From: UBA1431 sp002329665
Lineage (GTDB): Bacteria > Bacillota > Clostridia > Christensenellales > UBA1431
Reading direction: 5' to 3'
DNA length: 64,000 nt
Assembly (NCBI GenBank): GCA_040772545.1
Contig: JAXGXY010000001.1
Span: 930,001 to 994,000, forward strand
The position numbers and the translations under genes were made by a program. Positions 25,745 to 33,016 of this stretch are shown here, piece after piece. The notes below the pieces were generated by a model. That model was not told the DNA's origin. It saw only the letters and a program-made list of their open reading frames with translations, and ran no database searches. Numbering within the stretch: the stretch's first letter is position 1; every line of letters starts with the position of its first letter.

Positions 25745-25780
25745 CCGTCGACAAACCCTTCGGGATTTGTCGACGGTTTT
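25745..25780 (+). terminator. Terminator after yajC (UUCG loop)
   Basis: A 14-bp stem closed by C(TTCG)G, followed by TTTTCT. Sequence identical to the minus-strand hairpin at 985-1016. Confidence 0.85.
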
Positions 25781-25791
25781 CTGTAGGTTAA

Positions 25792-25819
25792 AATGCCGCT
25801 TTAAAGCGGCATTTTTTTC
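25792..25819 (+). terminator. Second, tandem terminator after yajC
   Basis: AATGCCGCTTT/AAAGCGGCATT, a 22-base perfect palindrome followed by seven T. This hairpin is absent from the otherwise matching copy at 925-1016. Confidence 0.8.
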
Positions 25820-25820
25820 G

Positions 25821-25849
25821 CCAATCTGACGCACATGTCGTCAGATTGG
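25821..25849 (+). repeat. Conserved CACATGT-loop hairpin, copy 2
   Basis: A perfect 11-bp stem CCAATCTGACG/CGTCAGATTGG with 7-base loop CACATGT, starting 2 bases after the T-run of the second terminator. It is the best-formed of three copies. Confidence 0.75.
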
Positions 25850-26122
25850 ATTGAAAGCGGGGGATTGCAACCCCCACGCCCCCTGCCAGTAGGCTTTTTT
25901 GACAGTCTGGCAGGCGCATACTCCGTTTGCGTCGGTTTTTTATGCATATGTAAGGAAAGCCGGGAGAATGCCCGTGCCGAAACGGCGCACGCTTCACCGC
26001 CTAAAAATGGGCCGTTCGTATTTGGCGCCACACATAGGCCGCGCACGACCCCCCCGCCGCACATAATGGTACGCGATGGCGCATATATTGCATCGTGACG
26101 CTTGTGTGGGGAGGTGTTTGTT
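25850..26122. other. Non-coding hairpin-rich spacer between yajC and the TIGR04086-type gene
   Basis: Holds GGGGG/CCCCC and CTGCCAG/CTGGCAG inverted repeats (25860-25914) and the right copy of the 25719 repeat (25915-25937, one mismatch in its stem). A featureless stretch to the ribosome site GGGGAGG follows. An 87-codon frame at 25835-26098 runs through these hairpins and is not considered a gene. Confidence 0.5.
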
Positions 26123-26539
26123 GTGTACAAACGGCAAAGGGCCAGAAGCGCGCGCAGCATGCCGAAAGTCCCTTCGGCGGTGATGGCGGTGATACGCGGC
26201 TGTCTGCTCGGTATGATTTTCACGCTCTCGGCGATACTCCTTTTTGCGCTGCTGCTCAAAATAGGGTTGTTTGGCGAGGGCGCGATACCCGCCGTGAACC
26301 AGATACTGAAGATAGCGGGCATCTGCATCGCCGCGATCTTTTCGGTGCGCGGGCAGCAGACCGGAAGGATGTGGCTTCGGGGCGGCATCGGCGGAACCTG
26401 CTACATCGCCTGCGGCGTACTTCTCTTCTCGCTGATCGAGGGCGATTTTTCGCCGTCGTGGCTGCTTGTTTCCGACCTCGGCATGGGCCTGGTCGCCGGA
26501 ACGATCATCGGCTTCATCCTGCAAAAGTTGAAAAAATAG
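26123..26539 (+). CDS. TIGR04086-type membrane protein (YrzE-like)
   Basis: A 138-aa protein with a short basic N-terminus (YKRQRARSARSM) and four predicted membrane helices: VIRGCLLGMIFTLSAILLF, ILKIAGICIAAIFSV, a Gly-rich one around GGIGGTCYIACGVLLFS, and LLVSDLGMGLVAGTIIGFI. Size, helix pattern and position between yajC and the SCIFF peptide match the TIGR04086 family, whose role is unknown. Start GTG 26123 has GGGGAGG upstream; an extension to 26102 lacks support. Confidence 0.8.
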   Translation: MYKRQRARSARSMPKVPSAVMAVIRGCLLGMIFTLSAILLFALLLKIGLFGEGAIPAVNQILKIAGICIAAIFSVRGQQTGRMWLRGGIGGTCYIACGVLLFSLIEGDFSPSWLLVSDLGMGLVAGTIIGFILQKLKK

Positions 26540-26551
26540 AAAGCGGCGCCC

Positions 26552-26580
26552 TTGTTAAAACGCGGGGCCGAAGGTATAAT
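26552..26580 (+). promoter_or_regulatory. Sigma-A promoter of scfA
   Basis: TTGTTA (26552-26557), 17-base spacer, perfect TATAAT (26575-26580), then a 33-base leader with GGAGG to the scfA ATG. Confidence 0.8.
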
Positions 26581-26613
26581 AAGCATGTTGATTATATACC
26601 GGAGGTTTACCCC

Positions 26614-26754
26614 ATGAAGCACATCAGGACGATAAAGGAACCCGTTTTAAGGCAAAAGCCGTCGGAAACCGGATGCGGCGAATGCCAGGCGTCGTGCCAG
26701 TCCGCCTGCAAGACTTCGTGCACAGTGGCCAACCAGAAATGCGAGAAAAAATAG
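26614..26754 (+). CDS. scfA: SCIFF ranthipeptide precursor (six Cys in forty-five)
   Basis: A 46-aa peptide starting MKHIRTIKEPVLRQ. Six cysteines sit at 21, 24, 28, 32, 36 and 43 in CGECQASCQSACKTSCT. In the characterised clostridial SCIFF peptide the maturase forms a thioether between Cys32 and Thr37; both residues are present here at the same positions. The peptide is almost universal in Clostridia. Its function is uncertain, with signalling proposed in some species. Own promoter, GGAGG site, and a terminator before the maturase gene, an arrangement that would yield more peptide than enzyme. Confidence 0.95.
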   Translation: MKHIRTIKEPVLRQKPSETGCGECQASCQSACKTSCTVANQKCEKK

Positions 26755-26771
26755 CGCGCCAAGGAAAAAAG

Positions 26772-26804
26772 AGCGGTAATAGCGTTGGTATTACTGCTTT
26801 TTTT
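26772..26804 (+). terminator. Terminator between scfA and scfB
   Basis: AGCGGTAATA/TATTACTGCT (one G-U pair), 7-base loop, then seven T. It stands 24 bases before the scfB start. Partial read-through would set the peptide-to-maturase ratio. Confidence 0.8.
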
Positions 26805-26827
26805 GACAAAAACCACCGGAGGGCCCA

Positions 26828-28231
26828 TTGATACATTGTTTCACCTGCAACGGCGCGCACCTGCTCCTGGACGCCGACTCGGGGGCCGTGCACGTAGTGG
26901 ACGCGCTGGTAAAAGACCTCGTCCCCTATTATACTGAAGGAGACCCGGAAGCGGCTGCTCAAGCGCTCGCTTCGTCGTACCCGCCCGGTGAGGTCGCCGC
27001 CGCGTGGGACGAGCTTGAAACGCTCGAAAAATCCGGCGCGCTCAACGCGGACTACGGCTACGGCGAAGCGTACCTGAAACGGCCGGGCGTCGTGAAGTCG
27101 CTCTGCCTCAACGTTTCGCACGACTGCAACCTCAGGTGCGCCTACTGTTTTGCGAGCACGGGGGACTTCGGCGGGGAGAGGCTGCTCATGCCGCAGGCTA
27201 CGGCCTCGGCCGCCATAGACTTCCTCGTCGCGCGAAGCGGCGGCAGGAAGCAGCTCGAAGTCGACTTCTTCGGCGGCGAGCCGCTGATGAACTGGGACGT
27301 CGTGAAAAACACCGTCGCCTACGGCCGCGCGCGGGAAAAGGAGGCCGGCAAGCGCATCCGGTTCACGATCACGACCAACGCGCTCGCGATTGACGATGAA
27401 AAAATAGATTTCATCAAGAGGGAGATGGCCAACGTCGTCATCAGCCTCGACGGCAGGAAGGAAGTCCACGACGCGGTGCGCAAGACGCCGTCCGGGAAAG
27501 GGAGCTACGACCTTATTATAGACGGGGCAAGGGCGCTGGCTAAGGCGCTTGACGGGCGCGAACACTACGTGCGCGGGACGTACACCGCCTTAAACACCGA
27601 CTTTTCCAAGGACGTGCTCGCGCTCGCGGACCTCGGCTTCACGCAGCTTTCGGTAGAGCCGGTGGTGACCCGCGACGAAAGGTTCGCGCTCACGATGGGC
27701 GACCTGCCGCGCATACGGTTGGAGTACGAAAGGCTGGCCAGGGAATACGTGAGGCGGCGCAAAACGGGGGAATGGCTGAATTTCTTCCATTTCATGCTCG
27801 ACCTCGACGACGCGCCCTGCGTCGCCAAGCGTCTGATCGGATGCGGCGCCGGCAACGAATACGTGGCGGCGACGCCAAACGGCGACATCTACCCCTGCCA
27901 CCAGTTCGTCGGCGAAGACGCCTTTATCATGGGCAACGTACACGAAGGCAGGTTCGACGAAGCCATGCAGCGGCGGTTCGCGGGGCTGAACATCCTTAAA
28001 AAGCCCGCCTGCCGGGACTGCTGGGCGAAATATTTCTGCTGCGGGGGCTGCGCGGCCAACGCCTGGAAGATGAATAAAGACCTTTACGCGCCGGACAGGA
28101 TGAGCTGCGAGGTTTTCAAGGCGCATCTCGAGTGCGCGCTCTGGGTATACGCGAGCGAACGGTCCCTCCCTTTTCCCGGGGAGGACGGCGATAAAATGCA
28201 GACAAACGTGGAGGACTATCCCGGTGGCTAA
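26828..28231 (+). CDS. scfB: SCIFF radical SAM maturase
   Basis: A 467-aa radical SAM/SPASM enzyme that installs thioether crosslinks in the SCIFF peptide encoded just upstream. An N-terminal peptide-recognition region (about 1-85) is followed by the cluster motif CNLRCAYC (C100, C104, C107) and FFGGEPLMNW. The SPASM region has Cys at APC, IGCGAGNEY, YPCHQF, and CRDCWAKYFCCGGCA, enough for two auxiliary [4Fe-4S] clusters. Start TTG 26828 after GGAGG. Its last 8 bases overlap the secD start, suggesting translational coupling. Confidence 0.95.
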   Translation: MIHCFTCNGAHLLLDADSGAVHVVDALVKDLVPYYTEGDPEAAAQALASSYPPGEVAAAWDELETLEKSGALNADYGYGEAYLKRPGVVKSLCLNVSHDCNLRCAYCFASTGDFGGERLLMPQATASAAIDFLVARSGGRKQLEVDFFGGEPLMNWDVVKNTVAYGRAREKEAGKRIRFTITTNALAIDDEKIDFIKREMANVVISLDGRKEVHDAVRKTPSGKGSYDLIIDGARALAKALDGREHYVRGTYTALNTDFSKDVLALADLGFTQLSVEPVVTRDERFALTMGDLPRIRLEYERLAREYVRRRKTGEWLNFFHFMLDLDDAPCVAKRLIGCGAGNEYVAATPNGDIYPCHQFVGEDAFIMGNVHEGRFDEAMQRRFAGLNILKKPACRDCWAKYFCCGGCAANAWKMNKDLYAPDRMSCEVFKAHLECALWVYASERSLPFPGEDGDKMQTNVEDYPGG

Positions 28232-29483
28232 AAAAAGCGTGGTCAAACTCGGCCTTTACGTCGTTTTCGTGGCGTTGCTGGCCTATATCGCGATCGCCGG
28301 CCTGTATGTCGGCGTCTACAACGTCAAGCCTGTCAAGGACGTGGTCAAGCGCGGGCTGGACCTTACCGGCGGCATATACACGGTGTATCAGGCGGCGGAC
28401 ACGGGCGTGGAGGAATTCGACTACAAGATGCAGAGCGCCGTTACCGTGTTGCGCACGCGCCTGGACGGCAAGGGCTTCACAGAGGCGACGATCACGCGGC
28501 AGGGGAGCGACAAGATCCGCATCGAGATCCCGATCAACGAAACGAGCGGGGACCAGGACCCGAACGCCATCTCAAAATATATCTCGACCCCCGCGAAGGT
28601 GCAGTTTTTAGACCCCGACGGCGGCGTCATCATGGAGGGGACGAACATCAACAGCGCGCGCGCGGTGCGGGACACCCACACGCAGCAGTATGTGGTGTCG
28701 TTCCAGCTCGACGACGAGGGAACGAAGGCTTTCGCCGACGCCACCACCAAGTGGATGGGCAGGCAGATCGGCATCACGCTGGACGGGGAAACGATCTCGG
28801 CGCCCAACGTGAAACAGCCGATCACGGGCGGCAGCGGCCAGATCGAAGGGAACTTCACCAGGGACGAGGCGATCGAGCTCGCGATGCAGATCGAGAGCGG
28901 CTCCCTGCCGCTGGACCTCAACGAGATCGAGGTACGCTCCATCGACGCGACGCTGGGCGCTAACGCGCTGGATACGAGCGCCCTTGCCGGGTTGATCGGC
29001 CTTGCGGCAATCATCTGCTTCATGGTCGGATTCTACCGTCTGCCCGGCGTCGCGGCGAGCCTGGCGCTCCTCGGCTACGTGCTCGTCATGCTCTATTTGA
29101 TCGCGCTGTTTTCGATACAGCTCACGCTCCCCGGCATTGCGGGGATTATCCTGAGCATCGGCATGGCCGTGGACGCGAACGTGATCATATTCGAGCGGTT
29201 CAAGGAAGAGGTGCGCGCCGGGAAATCGCTCAACGCCTCGATGGAAAGCGGGTTCAAGCGCGCGCTCTCGGCTATCGTGGACTCCAACATCACGACGCTG
29301 ATCGCGGCGCTGGTGCTGATGTACTTCGGCACCGGTTCGATCAAGGGGTTCGCCTATACCCTCGCGCTGGGCATCTGCGTATCGATGCTCTCGGCGATCA
29401 CGATCACGCGCTTCTTGCTGCGGTCCTTCGTCAGGCTCAACATCAGGAAGAAATCCCTGTATGTCACGAGGTTAAAGCCATGA
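28224..29483 (+). CDS. secD: Protein translocase subunit SecD
   Basis: A 419-aa subunit of the proton-driven SecDF motor that helps complete export. TM1 (about 8-30), then RGLDLTGGIY, a P1-type periplasm-facing region (about 55-240), and a C-terminal helix bundle with SIGMAVDANVIIFERFKEE and SNITTLIAALVL. Start GTG 28224 lies within the end of scfB, with GGAGG 9 bases before it. Length is that of the short Gram-positive SecD, with secF as a separate gene. Confidence 0.96.
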   Translation: MAKKSVVKLGLYVVFVALLAYIAIAGLYVGVYNVKPVKDVVKRGLDLTGGIYTVYQAADTGVEEFDYKMQSAVTVLRTRLDGKGFTEATITRQGSDKIRIEIPINETSGDQDPNAISKYISTPAKVQFLDPDGGVIMEGTNINSARAVRDTHTQQYVVSFQLDDEGTKAFADATTKWMGRQIGITLDGETISAPNVKQPITGGSGQIEGNFTRDEAIELAMQIESGSLPLDLNEIEVRSIDATLGANALDTSALAGLIGLAAIICFMVGFYRLPGVAASLALLGYVLVMLYLIALFSIQLTLPGIAGIILSIGMAVDANVIIFERFKEEVRAGKSLNASMESGFKRALSAIVDSNITTLIAALVLMYFGTGSIKGFAYTLALGICVSMLSAITITRFLLRSFVRLNIRKKSLYVTRLKP

Positions 29484-30409
29484 AAACGTTTGAGTTCGTC
29501 GCAAAATCGAAGTATTTCGCCATAGGGCCCGCGCTCGTGATCCTTTTAGGCATCGTGATGGCGTTGGTACAGGGGTTCAACATGGGCCTGGATTTTTCGG
29601 GCGGGTCGCTGATCACGCTGGAGATGGGCGAGGAGTTTGCCGAGCGCGACATCCGCGGCGCGTTCGCCGAAAACGGCGTGAAAGAGGTGCAGGTCACGAC
29701 GAGCGGGCAGGGAGAGACCAGAACGACCGCCCTGGTGCGCCTGAAGACGATCGAGGACGGCGGGGAAGAGACCGCCCTGCGCGTGGCGGTCATCGATTCG
29801 CTCAAGGCCAAATACCCGGGCGTGTCGATGGCGAGCGTCGAGCGCGTGGGCGGGGTGGCCAGCGGGGAAATGATACAAAACGCTTTGCTGGCAGCCGCAA
29901 TCGCGTGTGCGCTCATGATGGTCTACATCACGTTCAGGTTCGAATTGTTGAGCGGCATCGCGGCTGTAGCCGCCCTGTTGCACGACCTGCTCATCATGCT
30001 TTCGTTCATGGCGATATTCAACATGACGATTAACTCTTCGTTCATCGCCGCGGTGCTGACCATCTTCGGGTACTCGATCAACGACACGATCGTCGTCTTC
30101 GACCGGATCAGGGAGAACCGCAACAGGCTCTCGAAGAAGGAGTACCCGTTCGAAGCGGTCGCAAACCGGAGCATCCGCGAGACGATGGTGCGCTGCATCA
30201 ACACATCGGTCACGACGCTGATCGTGATAAGCGCGCTCTACATCCTGGGAGTGGCGTCCATCAAGGAGTTTTCGCTCCCGATCATCGTCGGCCTGGTCTC
30301 GGGGACGTATTCGTCCATCTTCATCGCGGCGCCGATCTGGTCCGCGCTCTACGACAAGCCGTTCTTCAAAAAGCGTCATAAGAGCGAAATAAAATACAGG
30401 AAGGCCTGA
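29480..30409 (+). CDS. secF: Protein translocase subunit SecF
   Basis: A 309-aa partner of SecD. GLDFSGGSLITLEMG near the N-terminus is the SecF signature; GYSINDTIVVFDRIRENR and RCINTSVTTLIVI lie in the C-terminal bundle. The ATG overlaps the secD stop by four bases (ATGA). A GC-rich terminator hairpin follows 12 bases after the stop. Confidence 0.96.
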   Translation: MKTFEFVAKSKYFAIGPALVILLGIVMALVQGFNMGLDFSGGSLITLEMGEEFAERDIRGAFAENGVKEVQVTTSGQGETRTTALVRLKTIEDGGEETALRVAVIDSLKAKYPGVSMASVERVGGVASGEMIQNALLAAAIACALMMVYITFRFELLSGIAAVAALLHDLLIMLSFMAIFNMTINSSFIAAVLTIFGYSINDTIVVFDRIRENRNRLSKKEYPFEAVANRSIRETMVRCINTSVTTLIVISALYILGVASIKEFSLPIIVGLVSGTYSSIFIAAPIWSALYDKPFFKKRHKSEIKYRKA

Positions 30410-30421
30410 ATCCGATTAACC

Positions 30422-30467
30422 GCGGCCGGCGGTGCGCCTTCGGGCTCGCCCGGCCGCTTTCACTTTA
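30422..30467 (+). terminator. Terminator after secF
   Basis: Outer stem GCGGCCGG/CCGGCCGC enclosing a second GC-rich inverted repeat around TTCG, then TTTCACTTT. Confidence 0.6.
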
Positions 30468-30483
30468 TTATAAGGGGCAGACG

Positions 30484-32955
30484 ATGTTGCGCTACGTCCC
30501 GGCATCGGCCGGAACCACAATAGAAGAAGAACTGGAAGAAAAGGCGCGCGCGCTCGAAAAGGCGCTGAGCATATCGGCGAATGCGGCGAAGCTCCTCACG
30601 CTCAGGGGGATGGACGTCGAGACCGCGCGCGGGTTTCTGTATCACGGCTTCGACGACCTGCACGACCCTTTTTTGCTTCCGGGCATGGAAGAGGGGGCCG
30701 GGCGGATACAGAAAGCCCTTTCCCGCGGCGAGCGCATCGCCGTATTCGGGGACTACGACGCCGACGGCGTGTGCGCCACCGCGCTTTTGGTCCGCGTCCT
30801 TCGGGAACACGGCGCAAACGCCGTTTATTATATGCCCAGCCGCCATACCGAGGGCTATGGCCTGAACAACCCGGCCCTGGATGCGATCGCCGCCGAAGGC
30901 GCGGGGCTGGTCGTCACCGTGGACTGCGGGATCACGGCCGTCGCGGAGGCTAAGCACGCGAAGGCGCTGGGCATCGACATGGTCATCACGGACCACCACC
31001 AGCCGCTGGATGAGTTGCCCGACGCCGCCGCCTGCATCGCGGCCACGCTGCCCGGCAGCCTGTACCCGTTTCCTTCCCTCTGCGGTACGGGCGTCGCCGC
31101 GAAACTCGCGCAGGCGCTTTTCGGCAGGGACGCGATGCAGGAGCACGCCGGCATCGTGGGCCTGGCCACGGTCGCGGACCTCGTGCCCCTCGTCGGCGAG
31201 AACCGGATACTGGTCAAGGAAGGGCTGCGCGCCCTTCGCCAAAGCCCCGGACCGGGCATCCGGGCGCTGTGCGAGTGCGCGAAGGTGGAAACAGGGAACC
31301 TCGGCGCCTACCATCTGGGGTTCGTGCTCGGGCCACGCATCAACGCCGCAGGGCGCATGGGGGACGCGAGCCTGGCCGTGGAGCTGCTTATAACCGACGA
31401 CGGGGAGAAGGCGCGCGAGACAGCCGTGAAGCTGGAAAACGACAACGCCGAACGCCGCAGGGTGGAGCAGGAGATTTTCGAGCAGGCGCTAAATAAGCTC
31501 GAGTCGGTCGACCTCGTGCGCGCCCGCGCGCTGGTGCTGGAGAGCGAGGGCTGGGACCACGGCGTGATCGGCATCGTCGCCTCCCGGCTCACCGAGATGC
31601 TGTGCATGCCCGTCATCCTTTTTTCGCGCGACGGCGACCTCATGCGCGGCTCCGGACGGTCGGTCGAGGGCGTCCACCTGTTCGAGGCGCTCAGGCCCTT
31701 CGAACATATGTTCGTCAAGTTCGGCGGCCACGCGCAGGCGGCGGGGATGACGATGCACTTAAGGCATTTCGACGCCTTCGCCGAAGGTTTCGAAGAACTC
31801 GTGCGCACGCGGTACGACGAGGACCTCTTCATGCCTTCGATGCGCTACGACATACGGCTCGCCGCCGACGACGTGAGCGCGGAACTCGCTATGGAGCTGG
31901 AGCGGTTCGAGCCGTACGGAATAGGCAACCCCGCGCCCGTCATCAGGGTCGCGGCGCCGGGCGCGCGCGGGGTCACGGCCATCGGGGCGGACAAACGGCA
32001 CATGAAGTTTTGCATCCCGTCGCGGCAGGGAGAACTCGAGTGCATCGCGTTCGGGGAAAGCGGCCGCGCGGCGGAACTCCGGGAGGGCACGGGGTTCGAG
32101 ATGCTGGTCACGCCGCAGATCAACCGGTGGAGGGACAGGGAACGCCTGCAATGCCTGGTCCGCCATTTCGACCTCACCGAAGCGATGCGCTCGCCACAAG
32201 CGTATATAACCCCGCTCAAGCAGAATTTTGCTGATGCAATCGCTATGCAAATCCTATATAATAGAAATGTTAAGTATGTTTGCGCAGACAACGCTATCGG
32301 CGGGGAAGAAGCGCTGGAAAAACTGCTTTTGTCAAGCCTGAACGATTGCGCCCGCGGCACGCTTATCATCTGCAACACGCCTGCCGGCGCGGTCCATGCG
32401 CTCTCGCTCCTTATAAGGCTCCGTCTTCTGGACAGGGTACAGGTCGTACGCAACCGCCCGGCCAGGGAACGGGCGTCGTTCAACACGCTGCTGCTGGCGC
32501 CGTTGGACCCGGCAGGCGCGTGCGCTGCGTTCACGCGGGCGATGACGGCGGACGCGCTGCCCCTTAATGGGACCGTCCCCGAAAACCTGATGCAGTACGC
32601 CGGGTACGACGCCGAGGCGGCCGCCGGGTTCATAGAAAAGGCGCTGTTTACGAGGCAGGAACTCCTGCGTATCCACGCGCGGCTTAAGTGCCTGCTCGAC
32701 AGGCCGCGCACGTTCGCGGGCGCCGGCGCCCTGTCGGAAGCCCTCTGTGACCGAAGCCGAAGCGCGGTGCAGCTAAGGCTGGCGCTGAGGATACTCGGCG
32801 AACTCGGGCTGCTGGCCGTTCAAAAGACGGACGCGGGCCTATATTGCGCCATGGGCGCCGTGAAGGGCAGGACCGCCCTCGACAGGTCGCAGACCTACAG
32901 GCGCATGCGGGCGTACGTATCGGCGCTGCGGGAAACGCCGGAGGCGGACGGCTGA
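30484..32955 (+). CDS. recJ: Single-strand-specific 5'-3' exonuclease RecJ
   Basis: An 823-aa nuclease, longer than E. coli RecJ and similar to the Bacillus form. The DHH domain carries FGDYDADGVCATALL, TVDCG and ITDHHQP; DHHA1 carries INAAGRMGDASLAVELL and KFGGHAQAAGMT. An OB domain (about 455-570) is followed by a C-terminal extension (about 575-823) of the Firmicutes RecJ type. It acts in RecFOR repair and mismatch repair. AAGGGG before ATG. It is followed by rsh; apt, present between them in B. subtilis, is missing here. Confidence 0.96.
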   Translation: MLRYVPASAGTTIEEELEEKARALEKALSISANAAKLLTLRGMDVETARGFLYHGFDDLHDPFLLPGMEEGAGRIQKALSRGERIAVFGDYDADGVCATALLVRVLREHGANAVYYMPSRHTEGYGLNNPALDAIAAEGAGLVVTVDCGITAVAEAKHAKALGIDMVITDHHQPLDELPDAAACIAATLPGSLYPFPSLCGTGVAAKLAQALFGRDAMQEHAGIVGLATVADLVPLVGENRILVKEGLRALRQSPGPGIRALCECAKVETGNLGAYHLGFVLGPRINAAGRMGDASLAVELLITDDGEKARETAVKLENDNAERRRVEQEIFEQALNKLESVDLVRARALVLESEGWDHGVIGIVASRLTEMLCMPVILFSRDGDLMRGSGRSVEGVHLFEALRPFEHMFVKFGGHAQAAGMTMHLRHFDAFAEGFEELVRTRYDEDLFMPSMRYDIRLAADDVSAELAMELERFEPYGIGNPAPVIRVAAPGARGVTAIGADKRHMKFCIPSRQGELECIAFGESGRAAELREGTGFEMLVTPQINRWRDRERLQCLVRHFDLTEAMRSPQAYITPLKQNFADAIAMQILYNRNVKYVCADNAIGGEEALEKLLLSSLNDCARGTLIICNTPAGAVHALSLLIRLRLLDRVQVVRNRPARERASFNTLLLAPLDPAGACAAFTRAMTADALPLNGTVPENLMQYAGYDAEAAAGFIEKALFTRQELLRIHARLKCLLDRPRTFAGAGALSEALCDRSRSAVQLRLALRILGELGLLAVQKTDAGLYCAMGAVKGRTALDRSQTYRRMRAYVSALRETPEADG

Positions 32956-33016
32956 AGCGCGAAGGGGATTTTTTGGCGAAGGTTGCTTGGGCGGCGAAAC
33001 GATATTTTGTGAAAGC

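Noticed and set aside
25835..26098. An 87-codon plus-strand frame in the yajC downstream gap
   Set aside because: It runs through several hairpins and one of the flanking repeats, has no ribosome site and starts inside the CACATGT hairpin.
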